This document shows positions 48,401-60,530 of a stretch of DNA of 64,000 nt, one piece after another (the first letter of the stretch is position 1; each line of letters starts with the position of its first letter). Origin of the DNA: Litoditis marina (Eukaryota; Nematoda; Chromadorea; Rhabditida; Rhabditidae); contig OZ038436.1 of the NCBI GenBank assembly GCA_964036275.1, positions 4,000,936-4,064,935 of the forward strand, written 5' to 3'. A program made the position numbers and the translations under genes. Under the pieces are notes generated by a model. That model did not search any database and had not been told where the DNA came from. It saw only the letters and a list, made by a program, of their open reading frames with translations.

Positions 48401-51400
48401 AAACGAGGCGAACGTTTACAGAAACTGCCGAGGTAGCCCTACGGGCATGTGGCAGTGATACCAAGGTTGGTCAAAGACTTATCTTTATTCGCTTAAAACT
48501 AATTTTGTTTACAATTTAATTGTATTTCTAAATATATCAACGATTAGGTGGTAAATTGATGTTTACGATTTCAAATTCCAAGAAAACGAGGCGAACGTTT
48601 ACAGAAACTGCCGAGGTAGCCCTACGGGCATTGGGCAGTGATACCAAGGTTGATCAAAAACTTATCTATATTCGCTTAGAACTAATTGTTTACAATTTAA
48701 TTGTATTTCTAAATATATCAACGATTAGGTGGTAAATTGATGTTTACGATTTCAAATTCCAAGAAAACGAGGCGAACGTTTACAGAAACTGCCGAGGTAG
48801 CCCTACGGGCATTGGGCAGTGATACCAAGGTTGATCAAAAACTTATCTATATTCGCTTAGAACTAATTTTGTTTACAATTTAATTGTATTTCTAAATATA
48901 ACAACGATTAGGTGGTAAATTGATGTTTACGATTTCAAATTCCAAGAAAACGAGGCGAACGTTTACAGAAACTGCCGAGGTAGCCCTACGGGCATTGGGC
49001 AGTGATACCAAGGTTGATCAAAAACTTATCTATATTCGCTTAGAACTAATTTTGTTTACAATTCAATTGTATTTCTAAATATATCAACGATTAGGTGGTA
49101 AATTGATGTTTAAGATTTCAAATTCCAAGAAAACGAGGCGAACGTTTACAGAAACTGCCAAGGTAGCCCTACGGGCATTGGGCAGTGATGCCAAGTTTGA
49201 TCAAAAACTTATCTATATTCGCTTAGAACTAATTTTGTTTACAATTTGATTGTATTTCTAAATATATCAACGATTAGGTGGTAAATTGATGTTTACGATT
49301 TCAAATTCCAAGAAAACGAGGCGAACGTTTACAGAAACTGCCGAGGTAGCCCTACGGGCATGTGGCAGTGATACCAAGGTTGGTCAAAGACTTATCTTTA
49401 TTCGCTTAAAACTAATTTTGTTTACAATTTAATTGTATTTCTAAATATATCAACGATTAGATGGTAAATTGATGTTTACGATTTCAAATTCCAAGAAAAC
49501 GAGGCGAACGTTTACAGAAACTGCCGAGGTAGCCCTACGGGCATGTGGCAGTGATACCAAGGTTGGTCAAAGACTTATCTTTATTCGCTTAAAACTAATT
49601 TTGTTTACAATTTAATTGTATTTCTAAATATATCAACGATTAGGTGGTAAATTGATGTTTACGATTTCAAATTCCAAGAAAACGAGGCGAACGTTTACAG
49701 AAACTGCCGAGGTAGCCCTACGGGCATTGGGCAGTGATACCAAGGTTGATCAAAAACTTATCTATATTCGCTTAGAACTAATTTTGTTTACAATTTGATT
49801 GTATTTCTAAATATATCAACGATTAGGTGGTAAATTGATGTTTACGATTTCAAATTCCAAGAAAACGAGGCGAACGTTTACAGAAACTGCCGAGGTAGCC
49901 CTACGGGCATGTGGCAGTGATACCAAGGTTGGTCAAAGACTTATCTTTATTCGCTTAAAACTAATTTTGTTTACAATTTAATTGTATTTCTAAGTATATC
50001 AACGATTAGGTGGTAAATTGATGTTTACGATTTCAAATTCCAAGAAAACGAGGCGAACGTTTACAGAAACTGCCGAGGTAGCCCTACGGGCATGTGGCAG
50101 TGATACCAAGGTTGGTCAAAGACTTATCTTTATTCGCTTAAAACTAATTTTGTTTACAATTTAATTGTATTTCTAAATATATCAACGATTAGGTGGTAAA
50201 TTGATGTTTACGATTTCAAATTCCAAGAAAACGAGGCGAACGTTTACAGAAACTGCCGAGGTAGCCCTACGGGCATTGGGCAGTGATACCAAGGTTGATC
50301 AAAAACTTATCTATATTCGCTTAGAACTAATTGTTTACAATTTAATTGTATTTCTAAATATATCAACGATTAGGTGGTAAATTGATGTTTACGATTTCAA
50401 ATTCCAAGAAAACGAGGCGAACGTTTACAGAAACTGCCGAGGTAGCCCTACGGGCATTGGGCAGTGATACCAAGGTTGATCAAAAACTTATCTATATTCG
50501 CTTAGAACTAATTTTGTTTACAATTTAATTGTATTTCTAAATATAACAACGATTAGGTGGTAAATTGATGTTTACGATTTCAAATTCCAAGAAAACGAGG
50601 CGAACGTTTACAGAAACTGCCGAGGTAGCCCTACGGGCATTGGGCAGTGATACCAAGGTTGATCAAAAACTTATCTATATTCGCTTAGAACTAATTTTGT
50701 TTACAATTCAATTGTATTTCTAAATATATCAACGATTAGGTGGTAAATTGATGTTTAAGATTTCAAATTCCAAGAAAACGAGGCGAACGTTTACAGAAAC
50801 TGCCAAGGTAGCCCTACGGGCATTGGGCAGTGATGCCAAGTTTGATCAAAAACTTATCTATATTCGCTTAGAACTAATTTTGTTTACAATTTGATTGTAT
50901 TTCTAAATATATCAACGATTAGGTGGTAAATTGATGTTTACGATTTCAAATTCCAAGAAAACGAGGCGAACGTTTACAGAAACTGCCGAGGTAGCCCTAC
51001 GGGCATGTGGCAGTGATACCAAGGTTGGTCAAAGACTTATCTTTATTCGCTTAAAACTAATTTTGTTTACAATTTAATTGTATTTCTAAATATATCAACG
51101 ATTAGATGGTAAATTGATGTTTACGATTTCAAATTCCAAGAAAACGAGGCGAACGTTTACAGAAACTGCCGAGGTAGCCCTACGGGCATGTGGCAGTGAT
51201 ACCAAGGTTGGTCAAAGACTTATCTTTATTCGCTTAAAACTAATTTTGTTTACAATTTAATTGTATTTCTAAATATATCAACGATTAGGTGGTAAATTGA
51301 TGTTTACGATTTCAAATTCCAAGAAAACGAGGCGAACGTTTACAGAAACTGCCGAGGTAGCCCTACGGGCATTGGGCAGTGATACCAAGGTTGATCAAAA

Positions 51401-51947
51401 ACTTATCTATATTCGCTTAGAACTAATTTTGTTTACAATTTGATTGTATTTCTAAATATATCAACGATTAGGTGGTAAATTGATGTTTACGATTTCAAAT
51501 TCCAAGAAAACGAGGCGAACGTTTACAGAAACTGCCGAGGTAGCCCTACGGGCATGTGGCAGTGATACCAAGGTTGGTCAAAGACTTATCTTTATTCGCT
51601 TAAAACTAATTTTGTTTACAATTTAATTGTATTTCTAAGTATATCAACGATTAGGTGGTAAATTGATGTTTACGATTTCAAATTCCAAGAAAACGAGGCG
51701 AACGTTTACAGAAACTGCCGAGGTAGCCCTACGGGCATGTGGCAGTGATACCAAGGTTGGTCAAAGACTTATCTTTATTCGCTTAAAACTAATTTTGTTT
51801 ACAATTTAATTGTATTTCTAAATATATCAACGATTAGGTGGTAAATTGATGTTTACGATTTCAAATTCCAAGAAAACGAGGCGAACGTTTACAGAAACTG
51901 CCGAGGTAGCCCTACGGGCATTGGGCAGTGATACCAAGGTTGATCAA
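45454..51947. repeat. 183-bp satellite array S5 (about 35 monomers, higher-order)
   Basis: Longest array. Marker variants repeat at 915 bp (five monomers: TTTAAATGTA at 47051 and 47966; AAACTTCTC near 47195 and 48110) and at 1645 bp (nine monomers: ACTAATTGTT at 48681 and 50326; ATATAACAAC near 48897 and 50542; GATGTTTAAG at 49105 and 50750; GATTAGATGG near 49456 and 51102). This is true higher-order structure. Confidence 0.95.
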
Positions 51948-52048
51948 AGACTTTCGAAGACTTATCTATATTTAGTTTTTTTTCTCTCACGTAACTTAAA
52001 ATGTATGGGTGATGTGCGTTAATACAAAAAATTGAACACTTCGCTAAC

Positions 52049-52145
52049 CTCAGAAGCTGCTGCATGTGCAGCCTGTTCGAAATCCAAAACGACGGTGATG
52101 TCCGCCGTTGGGTGGTTGAACTGGACCATGGCGTCGTGAATGGCC
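52049..52145 (-). pseudogene. MULE-like transposase exon fragment (core 5)
   Basis: Same as in core 1. Confidence 0.5.
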
Positions 52146-53552
52146 CTGAAAATGGTGGTGTAGGTCGTTTTACTCAACACACACCAATTCGCCGAGATGC
52201 TAGCTTTGTTGAAACGCCGAAAAGTGTAATTCGTTGGAGTTTGTTGATATTTTCTGCTGATTTTGAGTTTTTCTTATAGTACCTACTCACGATCATACAC
52301 AAAAATTTAACTTTGGTGCCATTTAATAAGAAAGACTACATGATCATGCTTTGGTCTTGCTCCGTGCTCGCCTACCTCTACGCACATCTGCTCCACTTGT
52401 AGTTGGATCACATTCCTGAAGTCAACAGTTTTTCTTTTTCTCATGTTCCGGACATCATAATTTGGTTCATATTCTAACCTCTGGAACATAATTGAGGTTC
52501 AAGGTAAATCCCCAATTATCTATCGCCTTTCCAATATTCTCACCCAGGTGTGCTACTCAAAACTGAAACCCCAATTAACTCGTAGGCGTGGCATCTTGGT
52601 GTAACCTTTGACCCTCTATAATTCTCATTACCGGATCATACATCTCTCGAAAGTACTACATACTTACCTATACAATATTTATGTTCTCCCCATCAGGTTA
52701 GCTTTTTTCATATTTCTTTACCAGAAATCTCAATTGTTCCTAATGAACCAGATGTTTATCGAGAATATAAGGTTTGCAATTGTTCACCAAATCTTAGCTG
52801 TAACCAGCGCTTCGCGATCAAACTACAAACCTGTATAACGTAGCGAAGCGAGCGTGTATTCCGTGGAACAAATATTTTGGCTGTTTTCAGTTAACACATT
52901 CGATCTCTCAATTGTATTCTGCTGTGTTTGTGAACAATAGTTCGAGCAGTTGTGTAGCAGTAGAACGCATTATACGTTTTGGACTAAAAAGATAACGTTT
53001 TACCCATATTCGTGTAATTGATTTCTTCAAGGAAATCAACCGTTTGATGAAGAATATCAGATTTTTTTCACTACGCCTAAATGGTACTGACTTTTTTAGG
53101 AAATATGTGAAGTGCGGGTGGTGATGGTGAAAGGCTTCGGTTGATCGTATCGAAAAGAAATACCAGCTTGGTTTCCGATCAGTTCCGATCCTTTCTTCAA
53201 TTACTGGACAAGGTAATTTAGTTTTATTAGTACCATAAAAGTAACTTGACGTAAACTCAACTAAGTAGAAGTTTTATTATCTAGAAATTTACGGGCTTCA
53301 AGCCTATTTTCGTACTTTGGTGGAGGTGCGGAGGCCAAAACGGTGTAACTTTGAACTTAATCAATATAGGTAATTTAAAAAGTTGAGAGCAATGTAGCGA
53401 TGTGTAGAACATGGTGTATGAAATTATCATTCTCAACGGCACAACTTTGTTGAATAAGTTGTGTCGTTGAGAATGATTGTCATTAACTCAAAAAAACCTG
53501 AAAACTAATATTTCAAGTGGGATTTTGACTTTTAAGTATGTTGTGATTTCAG

Positions 53553-53663
53553 GTGACGGAAGCGCTTGCTCCCCCGACGGCTCTGCCCAAACGAAGTTCC
53601 GTCCCTTCCATGAGCACGCAGGACGATGTCGAGGACACGACACTCAATTATGCGTGTTTACAA
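53553..53663 (+). CDS. VTEALAPP exon, core 5
   Basis: Open with both splice sites; STQDDVEDTT form. Confidence 0.5.
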
Positions 53664-53912
53664 GTGAGATATTTGTGGTTGTTTTGGGGTAGTATGGTTT
53701 GTTCATGATCAATATAAACGAAAATTATCTGTTCGAATGAATTAGATTTCATTAGTTTGCTCCCGTATCGAACTATTGAACGTTTTTCGCTACACCTCAA
53801 TCTGCTACATGTTTAAACAGAGAAGATTAGTTTATATCGCATCACAGGACTAATTTTCTTAAGTCTGGCCCAACTCTTTCGGTGAACCGGAAAAACGGAA
53901 AAACCAGGTTAG

Positions 53913-54149
53913 ATGAAGAATTCACCGCGTAACGGACAGGATTGTAATATGTTGATGTTATCTCCAGTTGATATTGCATTTGTGTGGCAGATCCATGACG
54001 ATTCGCAGAAGCCGTTCTCACTTCCGAAGGATTCCCTGCTGTCTATCAACTCTCCCTCCACGAATGCGCGATCAAAATCTGGCAATCTCTTCTCAAAGGA
54101 TTCATCACAACAAGCTCTTCTCGACTACGCAACCATCAGACCGTTATGA
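53913..54149 (+). CDS. Terminal DYATIRPL ORF, core 5
   Basis: Intact; KDSLLSINS form. Confidence 0.35.
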   Translation: MKNSPRNGQDCNMLMLSPVDIAFVWQIHDDSQKPFSLPKDSLLSINSPSTNARSKSGNLFSKDSSQQALLDYATIRPL

Positions 54150-54810
54150 GACTCTGCTTATTAATATTTCTATAATAATATAAGGAGGTGTACCAATTTA
54201 ATTTATTATATTTAATAGAGACATAGCAGTCGATAGGAACTGTTTCTGTCCGAGTTGTTTCTGATTACTGGTTTTCTGAGCCCCTATCCATAACAAAATG
54301 CATTTGTTTCACTCGGTTTCGTTTCTTTCTCACAGAGATACTTATTATTATTATTCGTTTAACTTGTTATGAACATGTTGTTTGTGTATTGACCGTAATC
54401 AATAAATAAATGTCCATGATTGGCAAGGTTTTCAAAATTGGAAACGTTTTGTAAGGTGACGATCGATTTTCGCCGCTCCATAAAATTAGTGTTACTCATA
54501 TACTACATTACAACACCTTCTTTTAGGATTTGAACGTCATTTTATTGTAGTTTGCGCTAAACACAGAGCATACATATCCAATCAGGTCAGGTATGGGTTT
54601 AAACTACAAATACAGCAGGACGATCGGATCTACGTAGTTTCGCTGAAGCGATCCATTACAGACTGCTAACTTTCACCGTAATGCAATCCCAGACTTAATA
54701 CTTGACAACTTGGTACTGCTATGAATGTTTATTGAAATGGCGATTGATAAAACGTGAAAGGTTATTGTTCAAAGTCGGTCTCGTATAGGAATCTTTCTGA
54801 TTCTCTACAG

Positions 54811-55046
54811 ATATTCCACTATGGTGGGGTATTAGTCTCGAAGCATATTGGACACAACGGTGGAGTAATGGCCGAATACCGTACAATCAGCCTGCAAATA
54901 GCGACTTATTGAAATTAGTGTTAGCAAAGTTTACTGTTTCATACGAAAATGTCACACTCTCATTTGGTGTCCGTCTCATTGTAGGTTTGATACCTATATT
55001 TTGCACTTCACCTTTCTTGTGTTTTCTGCTCACCCGAAAGCCTTGA
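54811..55046 (+). pseudogene. Terminal-exon-like ORF (methyltransferase-like?), core 5
   Basis: Open from acceptor to TGA; one private change near the end (CTGCTCACC, Ile to Leu). Confidence 0.3.
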
Positions 55047-55697
55047 ACGTTGCCTTAAATAAAACAATAATAGAAGTCCCGAGTTACTACTGTAGGAGTC
55101 GAAGCAGGAATGACAAGAACTAAATGACTGGCATCTCTCACTTCAACTGACTTTGGACAGTTAAATACGATAGTCTAGTTCGAGCTTTCATCGACTTGGG
55201 CTAACCATACCGCGCTAAATTCGTTTCCGGAAAGAAAGTTGTTGACCGACAATTTCAGCGATTGTTCCAAAGTCCTTTCTCAACCACATGACGGTGGCTT
55301 ATTCAGAATAGATGCCGAGAGCTGCCCATATTTTCTTTAAACTCTGCAAATGGGTATAGAAGTGGCTTAATTTGCATATGATAACAATTTTCTTATTAGA
55401 AATGCAATGAGCAGGGATCAAACCACGAACATCCATTCGGCTAAGTCAGAATCGAATCTAGAACATGAGAAGTGGCATGAAATTACCATAACCTGTTTCT
55501 TTTTGGTTTTAATTGGTTACTTGAAAACGCATTTCGGAAATTGTGTGCACATTCAATTCAGTTGATGGATCTATCTATACGTTCGTTCTAAAACTACAAG
55601 ATTCTCGGATCAGACCGACGTTTTTCGAGACCAACTACAAACACCGCAGCAAAAGTGATCTATATAGTGTCCTATCCGAGTGTTTCGTTGGTTCCAG

Positions 55698-55894
55698 ATC
55701 CCGGTGTGCATGTCGATTCCGGGTCTGCGCGACGCGTTGGCGCAAGTGCTGCGCGATTGCGCGCCGCGCGTCGATTTGATGCGCGGCTGTCGCGCGGCGA
55801 CGCACGCCGACTCTCGCGTCCTGCTCACCAACTTCCTCGACGCGCAGCAGCGAACCGCGCCAATAGGAATACGCACCAAATGTGCCGTCTGCGG
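55698..55894 (+). pseudogene. vps-41: Captured VPS41 exon, core 5
   Basis: Frame and both splice sites intact. Confidence 0.75.
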
Positions 55895-56076
55895 GTAGGT
55901 CAAATGCATGACAACAATTTTATGTCTTTCTATTAAATGGTGAATACTCTTACCAATTTACTTTGGTGAGTTGTTATAACAAAAATTATCAACGAATTAT
56001 CCAATTTGCTGGATTCTTGTTTGTTTCGGTTTTGAAAAGTAACGTTTTACCTATTTGTAGTCTAAGTTTGTTTGTA

Positions 56077-56533
56077 ACGATTTCAAATTCCAAGAAAACG
56101 AGGCGAACGTTTACAGAAACTGCCGAGGTAGCCCTACGGGCATTGGGCAGTGATGCCAAGTTTGATCAAAAACTTATCTATATTCGCTTAGAACTAATTT
56201 TGTTTACAATTTAATTGAATTTCTAAATATATCAACGATTAGGTTATAAATTGATGTTTACGATTTCAAATTCCAAGAAAACGAGGCGAACATTTACAGA
56301 AACTGTCGAGGTAGCCCTACGGGCATTGGGCAGTGATACCAAGGTTGATCAAAAACTTATCTATATTCGCTTAGAACTAATTTTGTTTACAATTTAATTG
56401 TATTTCTAAATATATCAACGATTGGGTGGTAAATTGATGTTTACGATTTCAAATTCCAAGAAAACGAGGCGAACGTTTACAGAAACTGCCGAGGTAGCCC
56501 TACGGGCATTGGGCAGTGATACCAAGGTTGATC
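56077..56533. repeat. 183-bp satellite array S6 (2.5 monomers)
   Basis: Shortest array, joining cores 5 and 6. It enters and leaves the satellite in the same phases as the long arrays. Confidence 0.95.
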
Positions 56534-58512
56534 AAAGACTTTCGAAGACTTATCTATATTTAGTTTTTTTTCTCTCACGTAACTTAAAATGTATGGGTGA
56601 TGTGCGTTAATACAAAAAATTGAACACTTCGCTAACCTCAGAAGCTGCTGCATGTGCAGCCTGTTCGTAATCCAAAACGACGGTGATGTCCGCCGTTGGG
56701 TGGTTGAACTGGACCATGGCGTCGTGAATGGCCCTGAAAATGGTGGTGTAGGTCGTTTTACTCAACACACACCAATTCGCCGAGATGCTAGCTTTGTTGA
56801 AACGCCGAAAAGTGTAATTCGTTGGAGTTTGTTGATATTTTCTGCTGATTTTGAGTTTTTCTTATAGTACCTACTCACGATCATACACAAAAATTGAACT
56901 TTGGTGCCATTTAATAAGAAAGACTACATGATCATGCTTTGGTCCTGCTCCGTGCTCGCCTACCTCTACGCACATCTGCTCCACTTGTAGTTGGATCACA
57001 TTCCTGAAGTCAACAGTTTTTCTTTTTCTCATGTTCCGGACATCATAATTTGGTTCTAACCTCTGGAACATAATTGAGGTTCAAGGTAAATCCCCAATTA
57101 TCTATCGCCTTTCCAATATTCTCACCCAGGTGTGCTACTCAAAACTGAAACCCCAATTAACTCGTAGGCGTGGCATCTTGGTGTAACCTTTGACCCTCTA
57201 TAATTCTCATTACCGGATCATACATCTCTCGAAAGTACTACATACTTACCTATACAATATTTATGTTCTCCCCATCAGGTTAGCTTTTTTCATATTTCTT
57301 TACCAGAAATCTCAATTGTTCCTAATGAACCAGATGTTTATCGAGAATATAAGGTTTGCAATTGTTCACCAAATCTTAGCTGTAACCAGCGCTTCGCGAT
57401 CAAACTACAAACCTGTATAACGTAGCGAAGCGAGCGTGTATTCCGTGGAACAAATATTTTGGCTGTTTTCAGTTAACACATTCGATCTCTCAATTGTATT
57501 CTGCTGTGTTTGTGAACAATAGTTCGAGCAGTTGTGTAGCAGTAGAACGCATTATACGTTTTGGACTAAAAAGAGAACGTTTTACCCATATTCGTGTAAT
57601 TGATTTCTTCAAGGAAATCAACCGCTTGATGGAGAATATCAGATTTTTTTCACTACGCTTGAATGGTACTGACTTTTTTAGGAAATATGTGAAGTGCGGG
57701 TGGTGATGGTGAAAGGCTTCGGTTAATCGTATCGAAAAGAAATACCAGCTTGGTTTCCGATCAGTTTCCGATCCTTTCTTCAATTACTGGACAAGGTAAT
57801 TTAGTTTTATTAGTACAATAAAAGTAACTTGACGTAAACTTAACTAAGTAGAAGTTTTATTATCTAGAAATTTACGGGCTTCAAGCCTATTTTCGTACTT
57901 TGGTGGAGGTGCGGAGGCCAAAACGGTGTAACTTTGAACTTAATCAATATAGGTAATTTAAAAAGTTGAGAGCAATGTAGCGATGTGTAGAACATGGTGT
58001 ATGAAATTATCATTCTCAACGGCACAACTTTGTTGAATAAGCTGTGTCGTTGAGAATGATTGTCATTAACTCGATAGGAACTGTTTCTGTCCGAGTTGTT
58101 TCTGATTACTGGTTTTCTGAGCCCCTACCCATAACAAAATGCATTTGTTTCACTCGGTTTCGTTTCTTTCTCACAGAGATACATATTATCATTATTCGTT
58201 TCACTTGTTATGCACCTATTGTTTGTGTATTGACCGTAATCAATAAATAAATGTCCATGATTGGCATGGTTTTCAAAATTGGAAACGTTTTGTAAGGTGA
58301 CGATCGATTTTCGCCGCTCCATAAAATTAGGGTTACTCATATACTACATTACAACACCTTCATTTAGGATTTGAACGTCATTTAATTGTAGTTTGCGCTA
58401 AACACAGAGCATACATATCCAATCAGGTCAGGTATGGGTTTAAACTACAAATACAGCAGGACGATCGGATCTACGTAGTTTCGCTGAAGCGATCCATTAC
58501 AGACTGCTAACT
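56534..58512. repeat. Macro-unit core 6 (internally deleted, truncated)
   Basis: Begins like the others, but jumps at about 58072 from CATTAACTC to GATAGGAACTG. This removes the VTEALAPP exon and the terminal DYATIRPL ORF. It then ends at about 58512 (GACTGCTAACT), before the methyltransferase-like ORF and the VPS41 exon. It marks the right end of the macro-unit array. Confidence 0.85.
56637..56733 (-). pseudogene. MULE-like transposase exon fragment (core 6)
   Basis: As in core 1 except for one missense change: LDYEQAA in place of LDFEQAA (plus strand GTTCGTAATCC). The aspartate and glutamate are kept. Confidence 0.5.
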
Positions 58513-58826
58513 ACATATCCAATTCTCTTTTTAGTCCAACTATTTAGTAGATTGTTTAGCACTCGGCCCAGCCTGTCCTTTGTTCTTCCTCTTTCTACTT
58601 CCTCCTTGGTTACCATTCTTGCGCTCCTCAACCTTCTTAGTCAACTCAGCTTCGTCGATACCAAAGTCCCCCATTGCCTGCTCCGGCGTCACATACTGAA
58701 ATATTTATTTTACTACATTCAATATCACATATTCTTACATAACTCACCTACACCCTTCTATTTTACATATATATCACTTCACATATTCACCTCACACTCT
58801 ATATAGTAACAAACTATATTCTAAAG
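58513..58826. other. Junction segment between macro-units and block Y
   Basis: About 310 bp found only once in the window. It contains the minus-strand terminal exon at 58540-58695, its intron start, and an AT/CT-rich low-complexity tail. A possible donor (GTGAGT at 58742-58747, minus strand) would end an upstream exon, but its phase gives a stop, so the neighbouring exon is not resolved. Confidence 0.6.
58540..58695 (-). CDS. 3'-terminal exon of unknown gene
   Basis: The minus strand has a strong acceptor (AATATTTCAG) followed by 51 codons and a stop TAG at 58540. The peptide starts YVTPEQAMGDFGIDEAEL, continues TKKVEERKNG, and ends in a basic, glycine-rich tail (GGSRKRKNKG) of the kind found in nuclear proteins. 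Codon use is coding-like. No upstream exon can be identified; the sequence 5' of it is block Y. It is probably a gene end stranded at the duplication junction. I do not recognise the family. Confidence 0.55.
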   Translation of the reverse strand, partial: YVTPEQAMGDFGIDEAELTKKVEERKNGNQGGSRKRKNKGQAGPSAKQSTK

Positions 58827-60423
58827 ACATTTCACAGATTTTGAAGGGATTCTGAAAAGTTTTCACTCAAGTTGTTGAATCGCGTTGAGTATTCAAAGTG
58901 ATTCCCACACTTCTGACAACGAATATCGTGGACGTTTTCGTTTATTCAATTCAAAACCTATAAGTCTTGTTGAAAAACAGAACGGCATTATTAGTTCAAA
59001 TATAAACTTCTCCTTTACTTGGAATGAGCAAAACACTGAAAAGTACCCAAGGTCTCCGGGGGTCCACCGCGGCCCGTCCGCTGGCTCTCTCGATTGCCAG
59101 GCGGACGGTCAGCATGCTCTCGGATGTTGACCGGACGGGCAGCGCGCACTAATTGGTCGAGCGGACGGGCAGCCGTGCGCCTAATTACAAGGGACACTCA
59201 CAGTTGGAGCCTTATCTAAACATTGTATTTTTGATTTAAGAATTTAGGAACTGGAAGAAGAACACCAATGTTTTCCGAACTTTCAGAAGGAACTTAGAAA
59301 ACATATTGAGGATGATATATCTCATACCTTATTACTTCTAATAAGTAATATTCTTATGATAATCGTAATATAGCAATTGATTATTTTTTAACCGAAACAT
59401 ATAATCCAATATAATCTAAATATGCTCTGAATTGATATAATTGTGTAGATAATAAAACATTTCAAAATGCTCCCGCAGTGAAACGTTTGAATCGGGACTC
59501 TAACACAACTGACAAATGAATATTGATGGGTGGATCGTAAACTTCTGAACAGTAGAGGAGAATCGGGTGCTCTGACCAATCGTGGACAATATCTAGCGCG
59601 TTTTGTAGAGAACTATTGCAATAACTGTACATATATGTAGATTATCGGCAAAACACAAACAGTGAAAGTCTCGTTTTGTATATCGTTAATGTAAAATAGT
59701 AGAAGCCGAGTTACAGTACCTTTTAACCCACCTGGAAAGACTTTGAACTGATTTCGCGAAAAACAATTGTTAGTTTTCACTTGTGAGGAACGTTTTGAAC
59801 CACTCGACCAATCGGTATCGAAACCGTGGCGGTTTGAATACAAATTTATCTTGAGATACTTTGTGTACTGTAGAAGTCCACGCAGGAATGACAGAAACGT
59901 ATCAGATTTACAGTTAGCTGTTCGATGTTTTCTTCAAAAGTTTCACTTTCAATTTTTAACAAAAATTTAAATTGCAAAGTTTATAAAATACTTGCACTAC
60001 TTAAAAGGTTTTTCACCAACTCGAGTATAATAGCATAAGCAGTGGACCCTTACGGCTTGTGTGATACTATTCCTAGTCAGGCTCGCTGCCCGTCCGCAAC
60101 CACTGACTTGACCTCTTAATAGCACCCGGTAAGCTATAATTGATTTTACGATGTCTCGCGCGATTTGGCGGACGGAACGCGGGTCTCCCGGTCTCCGGGA
60201 GTATTCCGATTTGGCGTTTGCCGTTTAACAGAACATCGAATGCAGGTTGCAGCGGTATAATTGGAAGGTTTCAACGGGTTTTTCCTCAATTTCGATCACA
60301 TTAGTGATTAAGCACTCGGTTTTTCATTTTGCAGATGCACGTAACCATCACTTTACTCGAGAAGCAACTGGTTTGTAACATTTATCATGAAGTTTTGATT
60401 GTGAAGAGAGTCAACAAACCATA

Positions 60424-60530
60424 GAGGCCGTATGCATAAAACATCCCGACCTGATATGGCTGGGAAATCGCCGAATTGAGTTCGAGATAGCAACCCAAAC
60501 CGGCCCGGGATGTTTCATGCATACGGCCTC
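60424..60530. mobile_element. 107-bp MITE-like inverted repeat (block Y copy 2)
   Basis: Second copy of the 12755-12861 element. One arm has a G-to-A change (GCATAAAAC), so the inverted repeat is no longer perfect here. Confidence 0.75.

Larger units (their letters stand above)
51948..56076. repeat. Macro-unit core 5
   Basis: Full-length core without insertions. It carries a stop in the plus-strand ORF seen at 22500-22710 in other cores (AAAAAGATAACG near 52990), so that ORF is not under constraint here. Confidence 0.9.
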
